A stretch of 64,000 nt of DNA from Pseudoalteromonas sp. P1-25 (GCF_001401805.1 NZ_LKDW01000008.1:62001-126000); one strand, 5' to 3'. Shown: positions 43,417-56,067, numbered from the stretch's first letter. Program-made: numbers and translations. The notes: generated by a model from the letters alone, not told the origin.

Positions 43417-43998
43417 ATGCTGTTGATGATCGACAACTACGATTCGTTTACTTATAACCTAGTACAATATTTTCAGCGCTTAAACCAAGAGGTGCTGGTA
43501 AAGCGTAATGACGAAATATCGGTTGCGCAAATTAAGCAACTTAACCCCAAGCATATTGTTATTTCTCCGGGGCCTTGTACGCCAAACGAAGCGGGTGTGT
43601 CACTCAATGTCGTTGAGCAACTAAAAGGCATTTACCCTATTTTGGGGATCTGCTTAGGGCATCAAACCATAGCGCAAGCGCTAGGAGGCAAGGTTATACG
43701 TGCTAAGCAAGTTATGCATGGTAAAACCTCACCTATTGTTCATAATAATAAAGGGGTATTTACCGGTTTAGAAAACCCGCTTACTGTGTGTCGTTATCAC
43801 TCGCTGGTGGTCGAAAAACACAGTTTACCAAGTGAATTAGCCATTACTGCGTGGAGCCAAACCGAGCAAGGTGAGTTTGACGAAATTATGGGGCTACTTC
43901 ACACAGAGCTTGCTCTTGAAGGCGTACAATTTCATCCTGAGGCTATTTTAACTACTCAAGGGCTCGAATTGCTTGCTAACTTTTTATCTCGCTTCTAA
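43417..43998 (+). CDS. pabA: Anthranilate / aminodeoxychorismate synthase glutaminase subunit
   Basis: Class I glutamine amidotransferase supplying ammonia for p-aminobenzoate and possibly anthranilate, 193 residues. Active-site residues are C79 in LGICLGHQ and the His/Glu pair in VQFHPEAI near 172. It opens [18 protein letters not shown]. The glutamine-binding [11 protein letters not shown] block is present. The synthase component is not adjacent, which is usual for pabA and unusual for trpG. It is followed after 36 bases by an HDOD gene. Confidence 0.9.
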   Translation: MLLMIDNYDSFTYNLVQYFQRLNQEVLVKRNDEISVAQIKQLNPKHIVISPGPCTPNEAGVSLNVVEQLKGIYPILGICLGHQTIAQALGGKVIRAKQVMHGKTSPIVHNNKGVFTGLENPLTVCRYHSLVVEKHSLPSELAITAWSQTEQGEFDEIMGLLHTELALEGVQFHPEAILTTQGLELLANFLSRF

Positions 43999-44034
43999 CC
44001 TTACAGTAACCACCGAATGGTAACACTTTACTGA

Positions 44035-45204
44035 ATGGACTTTATGACTGAACTTGCGTCGCAAAAGCGAATAGCCTCCATGCTTGACCAGCGTGCTCAC
44101 GATTTGCTGCTTGGCCATAGCTTTGCACATCAACAAATTGGCTTTATTCATACGCTAGAAATTGATTATGGTGAACCCATAAAGCAGCGCACTTTATTAG
44201 AAGTAGAAGTTGCCGCACAGCATAAACGCCAGCAAAGTAGTACTGCGCATCACAAGTACCGAGCACAAGCGAGTAAACAACTTCATAAAGTAATTGAAAC
44301 AGCCATATTTAAGCAATTAGAAGATATGGATGCTGTTATTCAAAACACCATAGGTATAGAAGATAACGTGGCCACCATGCTAGATATACTAGCGGCTAAG
44401 TCGGCAAGTGTGGGGCGTTTAGAGCCATTGGTAAATGATTCTAGCTGGCTTGGCCGTGAATTAGTGTCATTAGTAAACCTGCCTTACTATCGAAAACAAC
44501 GAAGTAAAAGTACCTCAGTAAAAGTAGACAGCCCCGCACTTGCACTGCGTTATATTGGGCTTGATAACCTGCAATTAGTTATCCCCACTTTTGCTGTGCG
44601 CCACTGGATGCCACATAGTACCGAGCCATTTCCATTATTAAAGCGCCGCCTTCGTGATGCTGCCATGGCTAATGCAATAGCGGCACAAAAAATTGCAGAG
44701 CTGAATGATGTAAACCCTATACATGCTTTTACACTGGGCATGCTAATAGATGTAGGGCGCATAGCTTTAGTGCGCTTGTACTTAAAAACGTTTGAACAGG
44801 TATGGCAACGCAAGGTGCAAATAGCACGCGAGGCACAACAAAAAGACTTACACACGGCCTTGATGGAATTAAAGCCCGATCCGTTATTTTTAACTACGTT
44901 GTTAAGCACTAAGTCGCTTGCGTTAAGTGCTAAAGTAATCCGCAAAATGGCTTTTAAGGCTTTACCGTTTAATCACGTGATGGCGCAACTTGCTCATGGT
45001 GTTGAGCAAAGTAGTGATGTTTTCCCCATGAGTGAGGTCATGCTAAAAGCGCGATGCTATTCGCAATACTTAAACCTAAAACAACATCAACTTATTGAGC
45101 AAGATGAAATACATGCGTGGTTTTCGTATCACGGCTTCACTAAAAATGAGCTAAAAGTCCTCGAAACAAGCAATTTTACCAACCTAGCTATTCAAATTGA
45201 CTAA
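44035..45204 (+). CDS. HDOD domain protein
   Basis: 389-residue cytoplasmic protein with an HDOD region (about 110-330): LGRELVSLVNLPYYRKQ, then RYIGLDNLQLVIPTF, and NPIHAFTLGMLIDVGRIALVRLY. The catalytic HD pair of true phosphohydrolases is not retained in that region, as is normal for HDOD. Such proteins act in signalling and are often linked to c-di-GMP, matching the phosphodiesterase gene two genes back. Either ATG (44035 or 44044) could be the start; neither has a clear ribosome-binding site. Confidence 0.82.
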   Translation: MDFMTELASQKRIASMLDQRAHDLLLGHSFAHQQIGFIHTLEIDYGEPIKQRTLLEVEVAAQHKRQQSSTAHHKYRAQASKQLHKVIETAIFKQLEDMDAVIQNTIGIEDNVATMLDILAAKSASVGRLEPLVNDSSWLGRELVSLVNLPYYRKQRSKSTSVKVDSPALALRYIGLDNLQLVIPTFAVRHWMPHSTEPFPLLKRRLRDAAMANAIAAQKIAELNDVNPIHAFTLGMLIDVGRIALVRLYLKTFEQVWQRKVQIAREAQQKDLHTALMELKPDPLFLTTLLSTKSLALSAKVIRKMAFKALPFNHVMAQLAHGVEQSSDVFPMSEVMLKARCYSQYLNLKQHQLIEQDEIHAWFSYHGFTKNELKVLETSNFTNLAIQID

Positions 45205-46854
<1,650 letters not shown>

Positions 46855-46875
46855 ACGCGTTAAACCACCTTATTA

Positions 46876-46895
46876 AGGGCAAGCCTGCTTGCCCT
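46876..46895 (+). repeat. Intercistronic hairpin between argD and astA
   Basis: AGGGCAAG-CCTG-CTTGCCCT stem, 20 bases after the argD stop. It has no T-run, so it is more likely an RNA stability element than a terminator. Confidence 0.55.
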
Positions 46896-46938
46896 GCATA
46901 TTCTATTTACCGTTATTGATAAGGGAGCAAGCGGACTC

Positions 46939-47955
46939 ATGATGATCCTTCGCCCAATCCAGCAAAATGATTACGCAGCGTTATTAAAAATTGCCCACGA
47001 ATCGGGCCATGGTTTTACATCTTTGCCGTTAAACGAAGAGTTACTGCAAAAGAAAATTGACCATTCTGTAAGTTCATTTGCTAAACAAACGTCACAACCT
47101 GGTGATGAAGGCTACCTGTTTGTTCTTGAAGATACCGAAACCGGTGAAGTAGTGGGTACTTCAGCTATTGAAGCTGCAGTAGGGCTTGATGATGCGTTTT
47201 ATCATTACCACTTAAGTAAAGTGATTCATTCATCACGCACGCTCGATGTATACAAAGCGGTTGATATTTTAACCCTATGTAACGACTACACCGGCGCAAC
47301 AGAACTATGTACCTTATTTTTGAAAGATGGATACCGTAAAAACTGTAACGGTAAACTTCTTTCAAAAGCGCGCTTTATGTTTATAAAACAACATGAGCAG
47401 CGTTTTGCACAAACAGTAATAGCAGAAATGCGTGGCGTGTCTGACGAAAATGGCAGCAGCCCGTTTTGGCAGTGGCTAGAAGAGCACTTTTTTTCAATGG
47501 ACTTTCCAACCGCCGATTACCTAACAGGTATAGGCCAAAAAGTGTTTATTGCTGAGCTAATGCCAAAATACCCAATTTACGTAAACTTGCTAAGCAAAGA
47601 TGCGCAAGCGGTGATTGGTAAAGTACACGACAACACGCGCCCAGCTATCGAGCTATTAAAAAATGAAGGGTTTACCTTCAACGGTTACGTGGATATTTTT
47701 GATGCGGGCCCAACAGTAGAAGCAAAAGTAGATAACATTGCCACAATTCGTAATGCGAAAGACTTTAAAGTAGTAATAGGCGAAGCGTCAGGCGATACCA
47801 TGGTACTGCTCGCTAACGGCGAGTTAGAAAACTACCGTGCAACGGTTGCAGCGCTTAGCTTTGATGAGCGTGCAAGCAGCCTTATTTTATCGCAAGCAAT
47901 AGCTGATGCCCTACAGCTTCAATCGGGCGACACCGTAAGCGCAACCCCAGTTTAA
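46939..47955 (+). CDS. astA: Arginine N-succinyltransferase
   Basis: First enzyme of the AST pathway, transferring succinyl from succinyl-CoA to arginine; 338 residues (E. coli 344). It opens MMILRPIQQNDYAALLKIA like E. coli AstA. Conserved blocks are GYLFVLEDTETGEVVGTSAIEA (about 60-80, in outline), LCTLFLKDGYRKNCNGKLLSKARF (outline) and FIAELMPKYPIYVNLL. GNAT-type fold. The ribosome-binding site is AAGGGAGC. It lies 16 bases before astD. Confidence 0.95.
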   Translation: MMILRPIQQNDYAALLKIAHESGHGFTSLPLNEELLQKKIDHSVSSFAKQTSQPGDEGYLFVLEDTETGEVVGTSAIEAAVGLDDAFYHYHLSKVIHSSRTLDVYKAVDILTLCNDYTGATELCTLFLKDGYRKNCNGKLLSKARFMFIKQHEQRFAQTVIAEMRGVSDENGSSPFWQWLEEHFFSMDFPTADYLTGIGQKVFIAELMPKYPIYVNLLSKDAQAVIGKVHDNTRPAIELLKNEGFTFNGYVDIFDAGPTVEAKVDNIATIRNAKDFKVVIGEASGDTMVLLANGELENYRATVAALSFDERASSLILSQAIADALQLQSGDTVSATPV

Positions 47956-47959
47956 TTAA

Positions 47960-49441
<1,482 letters not shown>

Positions 49442-49473
49442 TTACTAGTCTATTTATAGTTATAAAGAATGAG

Positions 49474-49499
49474 AAAAGCAGCTTAGGCTGCTTTTTTTG
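49474..49499 (+). terminator. Rho-independent terminator of the ast genes
   Basis: AAAAGCAGC-TTAG-GCTGCTTTTTTT stem and T-run, 32 bases after astD. Confidence 0.95.
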
Positions 49500-49581
49500 T
49501 ATTGGTATCGTGCAAAGCTAGTAATTAGTGGCGCTTTCTGCTTAAATCTATGCAATTAGTTATTCAAAGGTGAAAATCACA

Positions 49582-49929
49582 ATGGTTTTAGACAGGCAAG
49601 GGTACGATGACTTGATCATGTATCTAACTCAAAATTTAGCGTTATTTGAGAAGCCAGGCGAAATCAAACCCGGTGCGCCAACCGTTATGGAACTCATAGA
49701 AGACGTTATAGCGCAAAACGTGATGCTAATTTGTGAACAGCATACCAATCTTAATACCGAGCAACGCAGCCAAATAGTGCGCGAGGTAGACGGTATTGTT
49801 TACGACTTACAAGAAGTACTAAGCAGCATAACCTCTCAGCCCGTTACGGTTGAACAGCACGCATTTATAGACGAGTTTGCTGGGCTTATTAAAAATCTAT
49901 TTGATAACGCGGTCACACAAACCGCTTAA
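49582..49929 (+). CDS. DUF3802 family protein
   Basis: 115-residue, acidic, helical cytoplasmic protein of the DUF3802 type that occurs in Vibrio, Shewanella and Pseudoalteromonas. It opens MVLDRQGYDDLIMYLTQNL and contains the PTVMELIEDVIAQNVMLICEQ segment (outline, about 40-60). The ATG at 49582 is preferred over a GTG at 49570 because AAAGG lies about 11 bases upstream of the former. Function unknown; the position after astD is retained in relatives as I recall. Confidence 0.78.
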   Translation: MVLDRQGYDDLIMYLTQNLALFEKPGEIKPGAPTVMELIEDVIAQNVMLICEQHTNLNTEQRSQIVREVDGIVYDLQEVLSSITSQPVTVEQHAFIDEFAGLIKNLFDNAVTQTA

Positions 49930-50079
49930 CGTTACCCGTTAACACAGCGCAGTGTGACCTAATTGCTGCGCTCCTATTACTTCTCGCCTTATTAATAACA
50001 CCACTAAATTTAATCTCAGCGTTCACGTATCGTTGCAGATTGTTATACAATCAATAAAACTTTTTTTAGAGATAATCAC

Positions 50080-50493
50080 ATGCAAGCAAATGTAAAATGG
50101 GTTGAAGGCGACACCTTTATTGGCCGTTCTAATTCTAATCACAATGTCGTTTTTGATGCTGGTAGCGATAGCGCTGCACCAAGCCCTATGGAAATGGTAC
50201 TTATGTCGGTGGGCTGTTGCTCGTCGGTAGATGTTGTAAGTATTTTAAAAAAAGCCAAACAAGATTTTTCTGATGTCCAAGTGCAGCTAAGCTCTGAGCG
50301 CGCAGAAACAGCGCCGCGAGTATTTACTAAAATTAACTTACACTTTGTTGTTACAGGCAATAATGTGTCGGAAAAACACCTCGCGAGGGCGGTTTCTCTC
50401 TCTGCTGAAAAGTATTGTTCTGTTGCTTTAATGCTTGATAAAACAGTAGAAATTACCCACAGCCACGAAGTTGTGCAAGAACAGGTAAAATAA
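50080..50493 (+). CDS. OsmC family protein (YhfA-like)
   Basis: 137-residue OsmC/Ohr-fold protein. The block PSPMEMVLMSVGCCSSVDVVSIL (about 35-57, in outline) carries an adjacent Cys pair at the position of the YhfA-branch cysteine. The second family cysteine lies in AEKYCSVALML (about 107-117). Possibly a thiol peroxidase or a detoxification protein. The gene order yhfA-speD is seen in other gammaproteobacteria. Confidence 0.88.
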   Translation: MQANVKWVEGDTFIGRSNSNHNVVFDAGSDSAAPSPMEMVLMSVGCCSSVDVVSILKKAKQDFSDVQVQLSSERAETAPRVFTKINLHFVVTGNNVSEKHLARAVSLSAEKYCSVALMLDKTVEITHSHEVVQEQVK

Positions 50494-50581
50494 CGCTTTT
50501 TCCGTGAGGAAAATTCGTATAAAATCCGCGAACTTTTCATTCTGCAGGTGCAGATTTCACTAATTTATAGGTTGGTTTATC

Positions 50582-51394
50582 ATGAACAAACCCTTCGATA
50601 AACTTAAACTTCATGGCTTTAATAATTTAACCAAAAGTTTAAGCTTTAGTATTTACGACATTTGCTACGCAAAGACCGAGCAACAGCGTAAAGAATATAT
50701 TGAATATATCGACGAGCAGTACAGTGCAGATAGACTAACCGACATACTAGGCGATGTTGTTGATATTATTGGTGCTAACATTTTAAATGTGGCGCGCCAA
50801 GATTATGAACCACAAGGCGCAAGTGTGACTATTTTGGTGTCTGAAGAGCCGGTAGAAGAGCAGCAAAATTACGATGCTGACGAAGCGCCAGGCCCATTAC
50901 CCGATTCTGTTGTTGCGCACCTAGATAAAAGCCACATTTGTGTACATACCTACCCAGAAGCGCACCCTGATGATGGTATTTGTACATTCCGTGCTGATAT
51001 TGAAGTATCTACCTGTGGCATTATTTCGCCACTTAAAGCGTTAAACTTCTTAATTCATAGCCTAGAGTCAGACGTAGTAACTATTGACTACCGTGTACGT
51101 GGTTTTACTCGCGATGTAAACGGCGTTAAGCACTACATTGATCACGCTATTAACTCGATTCAAAACTTCATGACAGAAGATACCAAAGAAGCGTACCAAA
51201 TGATGGACGTGAACGTGTATCAAGAAAACCTGTTCCACACTAAAATGATGTTAAAAGAAACCGACTTAAACACTTACCTGTTCGGCCTATCGACTGATGA
51301 GTTATCGGATGAAGAAGAAGAAGAAATTCGCTCTAAGCTAACCCGCGAAATGCAGGAAATATTCTACGGTCGTAATTTACCAGACGCAGAATAA
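50582..51394 (+). CDS. speD: S-adenosylmethionine decarboxylase
   Basis: Pyruvoyl-dependent decarboxylase giving the aminopropyl donor for spermidine, 270 residues (E. coli 264). The proenzyme splits between K116 and S117 in [13 protein letters not shown], the serine becoming the pyruvoyl group. Other blocks identical to E. coli are [13 protein letters not shown] and [11 protein letters not shown]. speE is not adjacent. It converges on the permease gene, sharing a terminator with it. Confidence 0.97.
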   Translation: MNKPFDKLKLHGFNNLTKSLSFSIYDICYAKTEQQRKEYIEYIDEQYSADRLTDILGDVVDIIGANILNVARQDYEPQGASVTILVSEEPVEEQQNYDADEAPGPLPDSVVAHLDKSHICVHTYPEAHPDDGICTFRADIEVSTCGIISPLKALNFLIHSLESDVVTIDYRVRGFTRDVNGVKHYIDHAINSIQNFMTEDTKEAYQMMDVNVYQENLFHTKMMLKETDLNTYLFGLSTDELSDEEEEEIRSKLTREMQEIFYGRNLPDAE

Positions 51395-51420
51395 ATTAGT
51401 TTAAAAGCAATTAAATTGTA

Positions 51421-51452
51421 TAAAAAATGGCGCTCAATGAGCGCCATTTTTA
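51421..51452. terminator. Bidirectional terminator between speD and the permease gene
   Basis: TAAAAAATGGCGCTC-AATGA-GAGCGCCATTTTTA, a perfect stem with A and T runs on both sides. Confidence 0.95.
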
Positions 51453-51475
51453 ATGGGGTATTTATAGCAAATCGC

Positions 51476-52759
51476 TTAATTAAGCATGCTGTAAATAAGC
51501 GCACATACGGCCAGAGAGCCCACAGCAAGTACAAACAAGGTACTTAAACGGTTGCGGTATTTACTCAGCGCAGGCACTTTGTACACGGCAATCATAGGCA
51601 TAATAAATAAAATCATCGCAATGATAGGGCCAGAGAGCTGATCCATCATGTCTAAAATGCTTGGGTTTTTAACCGCGCAAAACCAAATAGCAAAAAACAT
51701 AATGAGTACGCCAATTTTGTCGGCTACTTTTGCGCTTAAGCTCGTTTGCTTAGTTACCAAACCGGTAAAGCTTTCGCGTGCTCCTAAAAAGTGCCCTAAA
51801 AACGATGAGGTAATAGCAATAAAGGCAACCAGCGGTCCAAGGGTCGCGATATACGAATTACTAGTAATATTAGCAAGGTAAGATAAAATCGATACGTTCG
51901 CCGCTTTAGCAGTAGCCATTTGCTCGCTAGTAAGCGAAAGCACGCACGAAAACACAAATAGCAGTACAAATACAATAAGTAGTAAACTAGTGCGCTTTAA
52001 AATAGCCTCAGCCTTATTAGTGGCCTGATCGCCATAATGCCCACGCTGCACGTTCACAAAGCTTGAAATAGCCGCCGCATGGCTAAACGAAAACACAATG
52101 ATAGGAATAGATAACCACAGCGTTTTAGTAAAGCTGCCTGCCTCTGGGAGGCTCATATCTGGCATTTGCCAGCTGGGTATTAAATAAAGCGATAAGCAAA
52201 ATAAAATACCCACAAGCGGATACACCAAAATAGCGAACGCGCGAAGCATTAAGCGCTCGCCGCCCATCATTAGGCTAATCATACCGGCAACTAATACACC
52301 CGAAAGCAACACCCGAGAAGGTGACTCAAGGCCCATTTGGTTAACCATAAAGCTGTCAACGGTATTGGTTAAGCCTACGCCGTAAATAAGCAAAATGGGA
52401 AATATAGATAAAAAGTATAATAAAGAGATTAACCTACCTGCCGTTACACCAAAGTGCTCCTCAACAACATCAGTAAAATCTGAATCTTTGTTTTTAGACG
52501 ACAACACAAAGCGGGCTAAGCCACGGTGTGCTAAAAAGGTCATTGGAAAGGCTAAACAGGCTAAAATAATTAGTGGCCAAAAACCCCCAATACCAATATT
52601 AATAGGTAAAAATAAAATGCCCGCGCCAACGGCGGTACCAAAAAGGCTTAACGTCCACTGCGTATCGTGCAGGTTCCATTTAGAAGTAGGTGTGTGTTCA
52701 CCTGTTTGTGATGCATTTGAAAGCGTTGCATCTTGTGATGGTGTCATGTGTGTGCTCAT
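51476..52759 (-). CDS. Amino-acid permease of the HAAAP family (SdaC/TdcC-like)
   Basis: Inner-membrane H+- or Na+-coupled permease, 427 residues with about 11 membrane segments. The first shows LSLFGTAVGAGILFLPINIG (about 34-53). FSFSHAAAISSFV (about 223-235) and SSFLGHFLGARE are typical of serine/threonine members. A soluble Ser/Thr-rich N-terminal tail of about 28 residues precedes. Substrate probably serine or threonine. The gene is monocistronic. Confidence 0.87.
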   Translation of the reverse strand: MSTHMTPSQDATLSNASQTGEHTPTSKWNLHDTQWTLSLFGTAVGAGILFLPINIGIGGFWPLIILACLAFPMTFLAHRGLARFVLSSKNKDSDFTDVVEEHFGVTAGRLISLLYFLSIFPILLIYGVGLTNTVDSFMVNQMGLESPSRVLLSGVLVAGMISLMMGGERLMLRAFAILVYPLVGILFCLSLYLIPSWQMPDMSLPEAGSFTKTLWLSIPIIVFSFSHAAAISSFVNVQRGHYGDQATNKAEAILKRTSLLLIVFVLLFVFSCVLSLTSEQMATAKAANVSILSYLANITSNSYIATLGPLVAFIAITSSFLGHFLGARESFTGLVTKQTSLSAKVADKIGVLIMFFAIWFCAVKNPSILDMMDQLSGPIIAMILFIMPMIAVYKVPALSKYRNRLSTLFVLAVGSLAVCALIYSMLN

Positions 52760-53143
52760 CCATTATTTAAATAATAATCGCGCGCAAGAATATAGTTTTT
52801 AGCTAAAAGTTTCATGTTTTGAGGCATTTTGTAGACTAATTAATTAGACGCCGTTGCAGCAAAAGTGTCATGAATACGAAACAGCGCTGTAAAAATAAAC
52901 AAATACCTCAACCAGCACAGTTTGTAGGTTGGGTAGAGCGAAGCGAAACCCAACACGCCCATAGTGTTATTCAAGCACTAAAGCAAAAATAGGCGGTTGT
53001 AATAACGTAAAAATAGGGGAGCCATTTTTTATTGATTGCAACTAATATCAAAGCTTGCTCACAAAACCTGTTAAGTAGCAGCCATTGAGCCGAACTTCAT
53101 AGGAGGTTTATACTAAACTCCGTTATACTTCCTGCTATTAAAT
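52760..53143. other. Intergenic region with REP-like hairpin and a possible promoter
   Basis: These 384 bases hold a REP-like hairpin (52924-52954, listed separately) and, near the right end, TTGAGC (53085-53090) and TATACT (53109-53114) 18 bases apart, a passable sigma-70 promoter for the hydrolase gene. No gene is seen. Confidence 0.4.
52924..52954. repeat. REP-like palindromic unit
   Basis: GTAGGTTGGGT and (A)CCCAAC flank a GAGCGAAGCGAAA loop that is itself symmetric. The same 'gttgggt...gcgaagcg...acccaac' unit is, from memory, a widely scattered intergenic repeat in many proteobacteria. It lies upstream of the hydrolase gene and not within any gene. Confidence 0.7.
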
Positions 53144-53974
53144 ATGCCAAATGAAGTAAACAGGCTGCTAACTGCAATGAGCAAAGACATTCTTTTTCAT
53201 ACTACTTTTGCACACGAAACCAGTAAAACATGGGTTGTATTTGTTCATGGTGCAGGGGGGAGTTCGGCAATTTGGTTTCGCCAACTTAAAGCCTATAAAA
53301 AAGAATATAATGTATTGCTGCTCGATCTTCGTGGTCACGGTAAATCAAATAACTTAGTGCAAAACTTTGTAGATAATAATTACTCGTTTAATAAGGTCTC
53401 TAAAGACATTATCGATGTGCTAGATCATAACAACATCCCTAACGCACACTTTGTTGGTATTTCACTGGGCACCATTTTGATTCGAAATATTGCTGAAATT
53501 GCGCCGCAATATGTTTCTAGCATGGTGCTAGGTGGAGCGGTTACTCGGTTTAATACGCGCAGTAATACCTTGGTTTATTTAGGCAATACGTTTAAACACT
53601 TATTGCCTTATATGTGGTTGTATCGCTTATTTGCTTTTATTATGATGCCGAAAAAGCGCCATAAAGAATCTCGACTTTTGTTTGTTCGTGAAGCAAAACG
53701 CTTGTGCCAAAAAGAGTTTATAAAATGGTTTAAACTAGCCATGGACGTAAACCCCTTAATGCAGTACTTCAAAGAAAAAGACATTGATATACCCATTCTT
53801 TACATTATGGGTAAAGAAGATCACATGTTCCTTGGCCCTGTTAAAGAAATGGTAAAGCGCCATAAAAATAGCGTACTGCAAACTATTCACCATTGCGGCC
53901 ATGTTTGTAACGTAGAGCGCCCTGACTTATTCAACCAGCACTCGCTTGCTTTTATCGCCCAGCAAAACCGTTAA
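53144..53974 (+). CDS. Alpha/beta hydrolase
   Basis: Cytoplasmic serine hydrolase of 276 residues (265 if translation starts at the ATG at 53177). The oxyanion region is FVHGAGGSSAIWFRQL (about 33-48), the strand-4 motif LDLRGHGKS (about 60-68) and the nucleophile elbow VGISLGT (about 103-109). The acid and base are probably in YIMGKEDHMF and HHCGHVCNVERP. Pattern as in 3-oxoadipate enol-lactonase / haloperoxidase-type hydrolases. Neither candidate start has a good ribosome-binding site. Substrate unknown. Confidence 0.85.
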   Translation: MPNEVNRLLTAMSKDILFHTTFAHETSKTWVVFVHGAGGSSAIWFRQLKAYKKEYNVLLLDLRGHGKSNNLVQNFVDNNYSFNKVSKDIIDVLDHNNIPNAHFVGISLGTILIRNIAEIAPQYVSSMVLGGAVTRFNTRSNTLVYLGNTFKHLLPYMWLYRLFAFIMMPKKRHKESRLLFVREAKRLCQKEFIKWFKLAMDVNPLMQYFKEKDIDIPILYIMGKEDHMFLGPVKEMVKRHKNSVLQTIHHCGHVCNVERPDLFNQHSLAFIAQQNR

Positions 53975-54064
53975 GGGTTGTAGAAGGAATAGAGATAGGA
54001 CTTTCTTTTTTGACTTACAAAAGTTAAAAAAGATCTAAATGGGTTAACTTAAAAGGAGTTTAAA

Positions 54065-54547
54065 TTGGAAGCACTAAGTACAGCTAAGCAAATTATTGAT
54101 ATTTTTTCTGCTTTATTGAGCCCTGTAATTGCAATCTCAGTAGGTTTTATTGCATATCAGCAGTGGAAGCTTAATGTTGATAAAGAGAAGCGTGAAAGTA
54201 ACTCAAATAAGCTGCATATTTATATAGTTGTAAAAAGGTTTTTGCGTAGTGTTGATATAAATCGTGTGGTCGATGATAAGTTATATGAAGAGCTTCAAGA
54301 GGCACTTGCCTTAGCTGATTTCTATTTTGATGGTATTGTTACCGATTGGTTATTTCAAGTAGACTTAGATGCATCAGCCTGGCTAAACTTAATGCAAATT
54401 AATTCACTACCTGACATGAAAGTATCAAACCCCGAGTTTACTCGTAATCAGAGAGAAATTGAGGAGCTAATTGATAATCTTCAAAACTTCCATTGTGAGT
54501 TATTTGATATATTTAAAGGTAGTATGATGTACTTGAAAACTAGTTAG
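54065..54547 (+). CDS. Hypothetical membrane-anchored protein
   Basis: Unrecognised 160-residue protein. One hydrophobic segment near the N terminus (IFSALLSPVIAISVGFIAYQQW, about 14-35, in outline) is followed by a charged helical domain, probably cytoplasmic. The start is a TTG with AAAAGGAG about 7 bases upstream, which is convincing. Base composition looks more AT-rich than its neighbours, and small proteins of this layout are common in accessory DNA. No function proposed. Confidence 0.7.
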   Translation: MEALSTAKQIIDIFSALLSPVIAISVGFIAYQQWKLNVDKEKRESNSNKLHIYIVVKRFLRSVDINRVVDDKLYEELQEALALADFYFDGIVTDWLFQVDLDASAWLNLMQINSLPDMKVSNPEFTRNQREIEELIDNLQNFHCELFDIFKGSMMYLKTS

Positions 54548-54661
54548 TAATTAATAAGGCTTATTTTTCTTACCGCTTGCTAGATACAGTTTGATGACTC
54601 AAGAAGCTAAAGCTATCACTTGTCTTGCTGACAACTGATAGCTAACCACTCAAAACTGCTC

Positions 54662-55432
54662 TTATCCCTCTATCGCCGAAACAATAAAATACGGATTCAA
54701 ATACTCATCTTTGGTGTTATATAAAAGCGGGCTGCCATCAAGCTTAGTGACTTTAGCACCGGCTATTTCGGCGATTGCATGGCCTGCGCCCGTATCCCAT
54801 TCACAGGTTGGGCCTAAGCGTGGGTAAATATCGGCGCTGCCTTCGGCCACTAAACATAATTTTAGTGAGCTGCCTTTTGACACCATTTCAACGTCTTCAA
54901 AGCGTTTTACAAACTCGGCTAAATCAGGTGATGGGTGCGAGCGGCTGCCTACAACACGTATTAGGCCTTTATTAGGTTTGGTGGTTACTTTAAGCTCAAT
55001 GCGCTCATCGCCTTTGTCTTTAAACGCACCAATGGCTTCTGCAGCAAGGTACGATACGCCAAGTGCGGGCGCATCAACTACAGCCAGTACAGGTTTACCG
55101 TTTTCGATAAGCGCTATGTTTACGGTAAATTCGCCGTTCTTTTTAATAAACTCTTTAGTGCCATCGATGGGGTCTACTAACCAGTAGCTTTTCCATGTTT
55201 GACGAATATCCCAGCTTATATCAGCGCTTTCTTCGCTAAGTATAGGTGTGTCGGGAGTGAGCTGTTTTAACCCTGCCACAATCACTTTATGAGCTGCTAA
55301 GTCGGCGTCGGTTACTGGGCTTTCATCGGCTTTGTATTCAACGTTAAAGTCCTTTTCGTAAATCCCCATTATGGCTTGGCCTGCTTTGCGGGCAAGGATG
55401 AGGGTTTCTTCTAGTAGCTCGGTTTGGTTCAT
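54662..55432 (-). CDS. cysQ: 3'(2'),5'-bisphosphate nucleotidase CysQ
   Basis: Magnesium-dependent phosphatase of the inositol monophosphatase fold that removes the 3' phosphate of PAP(S), 256 residues (E. coli 246). The metal motif is WLVDPIDGTKEF (about 83-94), with ILSEES (about 64-69) before and CEWDTGAGHAIAEIAGA (about 205-221) after. Last gene of the sulfate-assimilation operon, 5 bases after cysC, where it would recycle the PAP by-product. Confidence 0.95.
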   Translation of the reverse strand: MNQTELLEETLILARKAGQAIMGIYEKDFNVEYKADESPVTDADLAAHKVIVAGLKQLTPDTPILSEESADISWDIRQTWKSYWLVDPIDGTKEFIKKNGEFTVNIALIENGKPVLAVVDAPALGVSYLAAEAIGAFKDKGDERIELKVTTKPNKGLIRVVGSRSHPSPDLAEFVKRFEDVEMVSKGSSLKLCLVAEGSADIYPRLGPTCEWDTGAGHAIAEIAGAKVTKLDGSPLLYNTKDEYLNPYFIVSAIEG

Positions 55433-55437
55433 TGGGG

Positions 55438-56034
55438 TTAACCTATAATATGCTTTTGTTTTAGATACGTTATCAGTTGTGTAACCGATTGGTCTAGGGT
55501 GTTTTTACTGGTATCTAAAATTATTTCTGGGTTGTTGGGTATTTCGTAGCTTGAGTCGATTCCGGTGAAGTGTTTTATCTCTCCTGCGCGGGCTTTTTTG
55601 TATAAGCCTTTAGGATCGCGGCTTTCACATACATCAAGTGGAGTATCTATAAATACTTCAATAAACTCGCCGTTGTCTACTAAGTTACGCACCATGTCGC
55701 GCTCTGCTCTAAATGGCGATATAAACGCGGTAAGCACTAATAAGCCTGCATCGGTCATTAGTTTTGCGGTTTCGCCAACGCGGCGTATGTTTTCAATACG
55801 ATCTTCGTCGCTAAAGCCTAAGTCTTTACATAGGCCGTGGCGTACGTTGTCGCCGTCAAGCAGGTAGGTGTGCGCGCCTTGTTGGTTAAGCGCTGCTTCT
55901 AGTGCATTCGCTACAGTGCTTTTGCCAGAGCCAGAAAAACCGGTAAACCATAAAATAGCCGGTTTATGCTTTTTTTGCTCACTACGCTGTGACTTGGTGA
56001 TTGCGTAGTTATGCCAAACAATATTTTCATCCAT
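55438..56034 (-). CDS. cysC: Adenylylsulfate kinase
   Basis: Phosphorylates APS to PAPS, 198 residues (E. coli 201). P-loop GFSGSGKST (about 32-40), then DGDNVRHGL (about 60-68), [16 protein letters not shown] and [13 protein letters not shown]. The [18 protein letters not shown] segment (outline) is the substrate lid. Operon position between the transporter gene and cysQ. Confidence 0.97.
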   Translation of the reverse strand: MDENIVWHNYAITKSQRSEQKKHKPAILWFTGFSGSGKSTVANALEAALNQQGAHTYLLDGDNVRHGLCKDLGFSDEDRIENIRRVGETAKLMTDAGLLVLTAFISPFRAERDMVRNLVDNGEFIEVFIDTPLDVCESRDPKGLYKKARAGEIKHFTGIDSSYEIPNNPEIILDTSKNTLDQSVTQLITYLKQKHIIG

Positions 56035-56067
56035 AGTGGTGAGTCTCTTGTACTTTAAGCGCCCGTA

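Noticed and set aside
54611..54643. Loose hairpin AGCTATCA/TGATAGCT after the orphan gene
   Set aside because: Short stem with a long loop and no T-run; too weak to list as a terminator.
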